Of a stretch of 37,828 nucleotides of DNA, positions 32,288-37,828 are shown one piece after another. A program made the position numbers and the translations under genes. This DNA is from Candidatus Poribacteria bacterium. Its GTDB lineage: Bacteria; Poribacteria; WGA-4E; WGA-3G. Under the pieces are notes generated by a model that searched no databases, was not told where the DNA came from, and saw nothing but the letters and a program-made list of their open reading frames with translations. How positions within the stretch are numbered: the first letter of the stretch is position 1; every line of letters starts with the position of its first letter. The stretch is from positions 1 through 37,828 of the forward strand of contig JAJDTJ010000142.1 in NCBI GenBank assembly GCA_022827225.1, given 5' to 3'.

Positions 32288-32782
32288 CTACGTCGCGTGT
32301 CCAATCAGCAAAACCGCTGCTGGCAACGAAGTCGCCTCTGTCTTTTCAAACGCTGCACCGATACATCGGATGTCGTTGTCTGTTTCCAACATCTCATAAG
32401 GTAGATTCCACGCTTCGAGCGTCGGTTCCAGAAAACGTGCCACTGAATCAATCCATTGTCCATCTGTATCCCGATTGCGGTATCCGCGATATCCGATGAA
32501 TACAACCACCGGAACCCGCATATTGACAACTGTGCCTCGAAAGGCATCACCAGATTCCAAAAAACCTGTGTTTTGAATGATGATCACCGGTTTTTTCCCA
32601 CCGACATACAGACCAGCGGCAACGGCGAACGCCTCGCCTTCACGGGTTACCGTAATAACTTCGATCTCTGGTTCTATCCGTAAAAGTTCATAAATTCGCG
32701 CACTACCGTTATCTGGAACCCCTATAGCGTGGGTGATCTGATGCCTTTTTAATTCATTTACAATTTTTTCTGCTGATGCCAA
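32288..32782 (-). CDS. ThDP-dependent decarboxylase alpha subunit (sulfopyruvate/phosphonopyruvate decarboxylase-like)
   Basis: The 164-residue protein corresponds to the pyrimidine-binding (N-terminal) domain of thiamine-diphosphate enzymes, like ComD of sulfopyruvate decarboxylase. Visible features are THAIGVPDNGSARIYELL, the cofactor-activating Glu in VTREGEAFAVAAGLYVGGKK, and IIIQNTGFLESGDAFRGTVV with MRVPVVVFIGYRGYR. These enzymes need a second, pyrophosphate-binding domain or subunit (ComE), which is not next to it. The start is a TTG at 32782, supported by AGGAG 6 bases upstream. It lies 49 bases downstream of acs, so a shared transcript and a link to acyl-CoA or acetyl metabolism is possible. 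The substrate is not certain. Confidence 0.8.
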   Translation of the reverse strand: MASAEKIVNELKRHQITHAIGVPDNGSARIYELLRIEPEIEVITVTREGEAFAVAAGLYVGGKKPVIIIQNTGFLESGDAFRGTVVNMRVPVVVFIGYRGYRNRDTDGQWIDSVARFLEPTLEAWNLPYEMLETDNDIRCIGAAFEKTEATSLPAAVLLIGHAT

Positions 32783-32831
32783 TGTGTACTCCTATATTGC
32801 GGATGAAAGACCTACCCTTTTGATTGCAATA

Positions 32832-34775
32832 CTATTGCCGTCCCTCAACCAATGCATCGACAACTGTCGGATCGGCAAGCGTTGACGTATCCCCGAGATC
32901 AGAGATGTCGCCTTCCGCGATTTTGCGGAGGATACGCCGCATGATCTTACCGGATCTCGTCTTTGGCAACGCGGGTGTAAACTGAACCTTGTCAGGTGTG
33001 GCAATCGGTCCAATATGTTGTCGAACCGCTTGTTTGATGCCGGTTTCTACTTCATCAGACGCAGCTTCACCTGTCATGAGCGTAACGTATGCATAGATAC
33101 CTTGTCCCTTAATATCGTGTGGGTAGCCGACGACGGCTGCCTCCGCTACCGCTGCATGCTGCCCGATTGCGCCTTCGACCTCTGCTGTACCCAATCGATG
33201 GCCAGAGACGTTCAGGACATCGTCGACGCGTCCGGTAATCCAATAGTAGCCATCTTCATCACGCAGGACTCCGTCGCCTGTCATATAGTAGCCGGGGAAC
33301 CGACGAAAATAGGTGTCTAAAAACCGTTCGTGGTCGCCGTAAACGGTGCGCATGATACCGGGCCATGCTGTTTTGATACAGAGATAACCGGTTGCTGGAT
33401 TACCTTCGACTTCGTTCCCCGCTTCATCAAGTATCACCGGCTCAATCGCAAAGAACGGGAACGTCGCTGAACCCGGTTTCAGTGGCGTTGCGGCAGGCAG
33501 CGGGGTCATCAGGATTCCGCCTGTTTCCGTCTGCCACCACGTATCTACGATTGGGCACCGTTGCTCGCCAACGATGTTGTAGTACCACAACCATTCCGGC
33601 TCCTTAATCGGTTCGCCGACTGTACCGAGCAATCTGAGCGTAGATCTATCATACTTCTCAACCCATGAGTCCCCTTCCTTCATCAGGGCGCGCAAAGCCG
33701 TTGGAGCGGTGTAGAAGATGTTAATATTATGCTTTTCGACGACTTGCCAGAATCGCCCGAAGTCCGGGTAGTTCGGTACACCTTCAAACATGATGCTGAT
33801 CGCACGGTTTGCCAGTGGACCATAGATAATATAAGAGTGTCCCGTAATCCAGCCAATGTCGGCGGTGCACCAGTAGACATCACCCTCATGGTAATCAAAA
33901 ATCTGTTGGTGTGTGTAGGAGGTGTAGACGAGGTAACCGCCAGTGGTATGCAAAACGCCCTTCGGTTTTCCTGTTGAACCGGAAGTGTACAAAATAAAAA
34001 GCGGATCTTCGGCATCCATAACCTCTGGTTCACATTCTGCGTCAGCATCTGCCATCGCTTCGTGCCACCAAATATCCCGTGATGCATCAAAATCGACGTC
34101 ATCTTCTGTGCGCTTCACGACGACGACCTTTTCAATGGACGGGCATTCTGCTACAGCGGCATCGGCGTTTGCCTTCATCGGAATATCGCTACGCGGACCC
34201 CGCATGGCGGTATCTTGCGTTATGAGCATTTTACACGCTGAGTCGTTAATCCTATCTCGGAGGGATTCCGCTGAAAACGCCCCGAAAACGATGGAGTGGA
34301 TCGCGCCAATCCTTGCACACGCCAACATCGCAATCGCCAGTTCCGGCACCATCTGTAGATAGATACAGACACGGTCTCCTTTTTCAACGCCTTGATCTTT
34401 TAAAACATTGGCAAATTTTTTGACCTCGGCGAGGAGTTCACTGAAACTGAACGTCTTATCTTCGGACGGATCGTTTCCTTCCCAAATAATAGCGGTTGCA
34501 TCGCCGTGTCCTGCCTCTACGTGCCGATCGAGACAGTTATAACAGGCGTTGAGTGTGCCGCCTTCAAACCATTTAATATCAGCGTTAACAAAGTCGTAAT
34601 CTCGGACAGTGTGCCATTTCTGATACCACGTCAACCGTTCTGCGATCTCTGCCCAAAACGCTTCCGGGTCTTGAATCGACTCGGCGTATTGTGTCTGATA
34701 CGCTTCAAAACCGTTGACGTGTGCGTTAGCAATCGGATAATCGGTTTCCATCGGTGGAAAAATATTATTAGCCAT
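32832..34775 (-). CDS. acs: Acetyl-CoA synthetase (AMP-forming)
   Basis: Acs activates acetate to acetyl-CoA through acetyl-AMP in the cytoplasm. The 647-residue protein has normal length and all landmarks: the N-terminal AESIQDPEAFWAEIAERLTW, the P-loop YTSGSTGKPKGVLHTTG, TADIGWITGHSYIIYGPL, the WWQTETGG motif, GYYMTGDGVLRDEDGYYWIT, GRVDDVLNVSGHRLGTAEVE (hinge and CoA site), and the C-terminal PKTRSGKIMRRILRKIA with the lysine that is acetylated in regulated Acs enzymes. A good promoter lies about 75 bases upstream. The orphan ThDP-enzyme subunit follows 49 bases downstream. Confidence 0.97.
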   Translation of the reverse strand: MANNIFPPMETDYPIANAHVNGFEAYQTQYAESIQDPEAFWAEIAERLTWYQKWHTVRDYDFVNADIKWFEGGTLNACYNCLDRHVEAGHGDATAIIWEGNDPSEDKTFSFSELLAEVKKFANVLKDQGVEKGDRVCIYLQMVPELAIAMLACARIGAIHSIVFGAFSAESLRDRINDSACKMLITQDTAMRGPRSDIPMKANADAAVAECPSIEKVVVVKRTEDDVDFDASRDIWWHEAMADADAECEPEVMDAEDPLFILYTSGSTGKPKGVLHTTGGYLVYTSYTHQQIFDYHEGDVYWCTADIGWITGHSYIIYGPLANRAISIMFEGVPNYPDFGRFWQVVEKHNINIFYTAPTALRALMKEGDSWVEKYDRSTLRLLGTVGEPIKEPEWLWYYNIVGEQRCPIVDTWWQTETGGILMTPLPAATPLKPGSATFPFFAIEPVILDEAGNEVEGNPATGYLCIKTAWPGIMRTVYGDHERFLDTYFRRFPGYYMTGDGVLRDEDGYYWITGRVDDVLNVSGHRLGTAEVEGAIGQHAAVAEAAVVGYPHDIKGQGIYAYVTLMTGEAASDEVETGIKQAVRQHIGPIATPDKVQFTPALPKTRSGKIMRRILRKIAEGDISDLGDTSTLADPTVVDALVEGRQ

Positions 34776-34845
34776 TTTATAGTTTTGTCTCCTCTACAAA
34801 GCAATCTGCGGTTCTCAAAACGCCTTTACAAGTTGTATAGAACAT

Positions 34846-34874
34846 ATTTTATAGGAAAACTGTGAACATGTCAA
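34846..34874 (-). promoter_or_regulatory. Promoter of acs
   Basis: On the minus strand, a perfect TTGACA (34874-34869) and TAAAAT (34851-34846) are separated by 17 bases. The transcript would start near 34839, with about 64 bases of leader before the acs ATG. Confidence 0.7.
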
Positions 34875-34962
34875 CTGCAATTATTAGATACATTCAGCTC
34901 TCTGTTGAACGCGCTTAAGCATCCTCCGGTGATTGAAGATACACACGCTAAGCAGCTGTCAC

Positions 34963-36345
34963 CTATGAAACAGATCCCAACCAATCAATAGCAGTTCGCT
35001 CATCCTGTTCAATGGCGATTTCGACTGCGCGCTTGGCATGTTCTAAAAGGTCTTTGGCGTGCTTGCGGAAATTAAAAGATTCCATGACTTTCTGTCGGAT
35101 TTCAGACTGTTTATCGGTTGTGATGAATGGAACAACGCTTCTACCGAATTCTTCCCTATTGATTGCGGTAAGGATCGTCCCACTACACCCTTTCTTGAGT
35201 TGTAACTGACCGACGCTGCTTTTCAAAAACACCAATAGCGTTTCCGAATTAAGTACATCCGAATTGATAGCATGAAATCCAGTTGAACAGAGGGCATTAT
35301 CATATTCCTCTGTTATTAAGGCTATGCTTTCCAATGAACCTTCAACAGATGAAACAATAACATCTCCTGCGTTCACCTTACATCGCGCTCTACTTGGTAA
35401 GTCTTGTCCTTGCGCTACCATACAATCCTTTATTTCGCCACTGCCTCCGATATTGGCAAGTTCAATATATTTGTATTCCGTTTCAGGTTCAGATTTGAAA
35501 CTGCTATCCTTTAAATGAACTTGATTCGCAACCGTCCCGCAACCCTCCGGATAACTTTTAATGGCGCTGATAATGTGATCATATTTTGGTTGGAAGTAAT
35601 CCGCGTCAATACGTTCAGCGCGTTGCATGCTCGCATAATCCGTGGCAAAGGTTAACGTGTGCTTCGGTTGCCAATCGGCGAGTCCAAGTTCGCTAAGGAG
35701 AAGGGCTTCGGCTTCGGCATACCGCGTCTTTGATAATTCCGTTAGTTTTTTTGATCGGACATAAGTTTTCTCTATCTCCGTTTGAAGGTTTTTCCAATTC
35801 GGTACAGGAATTTGATACAAAAAAGGCGGAGCAATCTCGGGCTGGCTGCTGCCGTATTTGCCTCTCTCTATTAATGTTCTGCCATACCTACTGTTGAAGA
35901 AAATAGTGAGAAAGAAAGGATTTAAGTTTCCGCTTTTGAGGATAAAGGTGTGAGATGATGAGATAGCGTGACTGTTCTCAAGATAGATAGCACACTGACC
36001 CGCATTTGCTCCCGATCGCGTTATCAGAATGTCTTTATACTGTATTGTGTTTTCCTTCAAACGCTCAGCATCCTCTTCCGATATATAAACCGGATTCGCT
36101 GTCAGATCAATGGAGAGCGGACGCACATTTTGTGCTCTTAAAAACAGAACGCCATCGTCCACATAATTTCGCTTTATCTCTTTAGGGTGTCTGATGTTGA
36201 CATGAAAATCGCTGAGTCTGTGCGAACCAATTGCTTCAAGTCGGTGTTGAACCTGTAGATAATCGGGTCGAAAAAACTCCGCATCAAGCCGCAGAGAATG
36301 GGATGCATCCACTATAGATTCGTAATCAACGATAGAATACTGCAT
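34963..36345 (-). CDS. hsdS: Type I restriction-modification specificity subunit
   Basis: HsdS determines the target sequence of a type I restriction-modification complex. The 460-residue protein has two target-recognition domains, each followed by a coiled-coil spacer. Domain 1 ends PFLYQIPVPNWKNLQTEIEK, with spacer KLTELSKTRYAEAEALLLSE; domain 2 begins RIDADYFQPKYDHII and ends with GRSVVPFITTDKQSEIRQKV and spacer DLLEHAKRAVEIAIEQDE. Both halves carry an RxDAxxFxPxY-type start (LRLDAEFFRPDY and ERIDADYFQPKY), a clear internal duplication. I start at the ATG at 36345, 8 bases past the hsdM stop (GGAG 11 bases upstream). hsdR is not in the window. Confidence 0.9.
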   Translation of the reverse strand: MQYSIVDYESIVDASHSLRLDAEFFRPDYLQVQHRLEAIGSHRLSDFHVNIRHPKEIKRNYVDDGVLFLRAQNVRPLSIDLTANPVYISEEDAERLKENTIQYKDILITRSGANAGQCAIYLENSHAISSSHTFILKSGNLNPFFLTIFFNSRYGRTLIERGKYGSSQPEIAPPFLYQIPVPNWKNLQTEIEKTYVRSKKLTELSKTRYAEAEALLLSELGLADWQPKHTLTFATDYASMQRAERIDADYFQPKYDHIISAIKSYPEGCGTVANQVHLKDSSFKSEPETEYKYIELANIGGSGEIKDCMVAQGQDLPSRARCKVNAGDVIVSSVEGSLESIALITEEYDNALCSTGFHAINSDVLNSETLLVFLKSSVGQLQLKKGCSGTILTAINREEFGRSVVPFITTDKQSEIRQKVMESFNFRKHAKDLLEHAKRAVEIAIEQDERTAIDWLGSVS

Positions 36346-36353
36346 GATTGCGT

Positions 36354-37828
36354 TTAGCTCCAAAAACTCAAATCTTCACGCTTTGCCCATTCAATAAAGG
36401 CTTCCGCGATTCCATCGGGGAGCTCCTCGTTGTGGTTGTGTAAATCGTGGTCAACAATCAGGTGCCCGTTTTTGTCCAATTTGTGCTGTCCATCACTATT
36501 TTCCAGAAAAACATAATCACCGGAATTATCTTTCCCACTGTTCTCGCTCACTGCTAAAAAGACGGAGTAGTTGTCGATTTTTCGGCAGAGGGGTCCCACG
36601 CTTGGATCATCGTTCCACTTTTGCACGAACAGAACACTCGTTTTCGTGCCGGTATGCGGTTTGAAAGTGTTACCGTGCAAACTGACAATACCCAAAATAC
36701 GGGCGCGTTCGGCGATAAATTCTCGGACGTATTTATCAGAGGTGTTGTTAAATCTACCTTGCGGTAGCACAATCGCCATACGGCCACCGGGTTTGAGGAA
36801 ATCAAGATTCCGTTCAATAAACAGAATATCACGACCAACTTTGGTGTGTGCTTTGCCGTTCTGCTTAAAGGTGAGGTTGTATTGATGCAGGATACGGCTC
36901 TCCTTGATGTCCCCCGCAAAAGGTGGATTCGCCATCAGAATATCAAACCCAAACGACTTGTTCTCGCCTTGTTCCATCCTTAACGCTTTGAGGCGCTCAA
37001 AACCGTCGCCATAAGTGCGGACCCACCTGCTATTTTTCTCTGTGCTGTCGTCCCACCGTTCATAGTCGAGTGTGTTGAGGTGCAAGACATTCGTTTCACC
37101 ATCGCCTGCGATCAGATTGAGGGTTCTCGCCACTCGGACGGTCTTTTCGTCGAAATCAATTCCAAACACCTTGAGAACGTTTTCTTTATCTGCTTCCGGA
37201 ATTTCTGCATTGGTGAAGAGCGTCCCGGTCAGTTTGAAAACGGTATGCACCGGAAAGCCGCAGCTCCCCGCGGCGGTGTCAATCATATACTCCCCTGGCT
37301 GAGGATTGAGCATTTTGACGCACATATCTATGACGTGGCGTGGCGTGAAGTATTGTCCCTTTTCACCTTTCGCGGATTTGCTCACCAGGTATTCAAACGC
37401 TTCATCGACAACTTGTAGATTGGAGTTGAACAACTTTATATCCTGCAAGCTGGATACGCAAACTGCGAGATGGCTGTCGGATAGTTCAAACGCCGAATGT
37501 TCCGGAAAAACGCCTTTCCACTGGTCTCTTGCCTCGTCAAAAAGTTGCTGAATTTTGGTTTTGAGCTCGGTGTCGGTTTGACCGGTGTTTCTAAATGCCA
37601 TGACTCGAAATCCATCATCCAAAATATCTTCCGCTCTCAGCCGAATAATATCATAGTCCGATTCATAGGTTACGCCGGTCCCGTGTTCTTTGTGGGTATT
37701 TTGTGCCTGACGAACAAAATAATCAATAATTCCTTTGTCTTTATAACTGAGTGCCTCATCATAGAGTTTGGTAAAGATGAGTTTGAAGACTTCTTCAAAG
37801 ACATCTACGCCTGCATTGGCGAGTACCT
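36354..37828 (-). CDS. hsdM: Type I restriction-modification N6-adenine methyltransferase (5' end outside window)
   Basis: The reading frame is open from 36354 to the right edge (491 codons seen), so the N-terminus lies outside; the TTG at 37622 is internal. The visible N-terminal part (VLANAGVDVFEEVFKLIFTK, LYDEALSYKDKG) fits the helical HsdM/N6-methylase N-domain. The methyltransferase follows with the pre-motif KGEKGQYFTPRHVIDMCVKM, AdoMet motif I (MIDTAAGSCGFPV) and catalytic motif IV (DILMANPPFAGD). The third Gly-type position of motif I is Cys (GSCGF instead of GSGGF). It modifies adenine in the sequence chosen by HsdS, whose gene starts 8 bases downstream. The lack of hsdR in view leaves open whether restriction is present. 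Confidence 0.93.
   Translation of the reverse strand, partial: VLANAGVDVFEEVFKLIFTKLYDEALSYKDKGIIDYFVRQAQNTHKEHGTGVTYESDYDIIRLRAEDILDDGFRVMAFRNTGQTDTELKTKIQQLFDEARDQWKGVFPEHSAFELSDSHLAVCVSSLQDIKLFNSNLQVVDEAFEYLVSKSAKGEKGQYFTPRHVIDMCVKMLNPQPGEYMIDTAAGSCGFPVHTVFKLTGTLFTNAEIPEADKENVLKVFGIDFDEKTVRVARTLNLIAGDGETNVLHLNTLDYERWDDSTEKNSRWVRTYGDGFERLKALRMEQGENKSFGFDILMANPPFAGDIKESRILHQYNLTFKQNGKAHTKVGRDILFIERNLDFLKPGGRMAIVLPQGRFNNTSDKYVREFIAERARILGIVSLHGNTFKPHTGTKTSVLFVQKWNDDPSVGPLCRKIDNYSVFLAVSENSGKDNSGDYVFLENSDGQHKLDKNGHLIVDHDLHNHNEELPDGIAEAFIEWAKREDLSFWS

Noticed and set aside
36354..37622. hsdM starting at the TTG at 37622
   Set aside because: The same frame stays open to the window edge with typical HsdM N-terminal sequence, so that codon is internal.
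1..37828. CRISPR arrays, tRNA or rRNA genes
   Set aside because: No regularly spaced repeats and no recognisable tRNA or rRNA sequence were seen when reading both strands.

Overview
This window looks like chromosomal DNA of an uncultivated diderm (Gram-negative-type) bacterium. The support is a TolC-type outer-membrane channel with a periplasmic adaptor, many secreted beta-propeller proteins with Sec signals, Lgt, and a housekeeping-type sigma factor with clear TTGACA/TATAAT-like promoters. Coding density is moderate, and TAA and TGA both end genes, so the standard code applies. The mix (SpoIVB/S55 proteases in a non-sporulating setting, TolB-like propellers, a beta-RFAP synthase relative, IS200/IS605-like debris) reminds me of Candidatus Poribacteria or related sponge/soil lineages, but that is an impression and no marker gene here proves it.

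Layout. 1-4414 (minus strand): a TolB-like propeller fragment at the left edge, then the most interesting locus, read 4414 to 584. Two glycosyltransferases each carry a PqqD/RRE-like N-terminal domain, and they are followed by a tiny gene with a very strong ribosome-binding site that encodes an 82-residue peptide. The peptide has a leader, an Ala-Glu-Ala junction and a 33-residue core with five cysteines. I read this as a candidate glycosylated RiPP system. 4415-5723: a 259-bp hairpin element with 51-bp inverted repeats and TA flanks, then an ECF sigma factor gene broken by one in-frame TGA. 5724-11125: a secreted beta-rich protein, a second TolB-like propeller, an aldo/keto reductase, a cupin flanked by a 64-nt dispersed repeat, and a 1.1-kb insertion sequence whose end truncates a glycerol kinase gene.

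11250-30450: a strong promoter and structured leader precede an S55-protease-like secreted protein (paralog at 27522), then a large modular propeller protein and lgt. Minus-strand bioA and an unusual ferredoxin/membrane/Hsp20-like fusion follow, then a coiled-coil protein with truD and a caspase-fold protein that lacks the catalytic cysteine. A TolC / long-coiled-coil HlyD / MacB-type ATPase operon has no permease beside it. Between that ATPase and the second S55 gene lies about 430 bp of non-coding, highly structured DNA with IS200/IS605-like palindromic ends. I read it as a stand-alone omegaRNA/HEARO-like element. A GHMP-family beta-RFAP synthase relative and a strong bidirectional terminator close this section.

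30455-37828 (minus strand): nfu-type Fe-S scaffold with an RpoD-family sigma factor, acetyl-CoA synthetase with an orphan ThDP-enzyme alpha subunit, and hsdS/hsdM of a type I restriction-modification system that runs off the right edge. Promoters with good consensus were found for the sigma factor, acs, the ferredoxin fusion and the first S55 gene. No tRNA, rRNA or CRISPR array was recognised.
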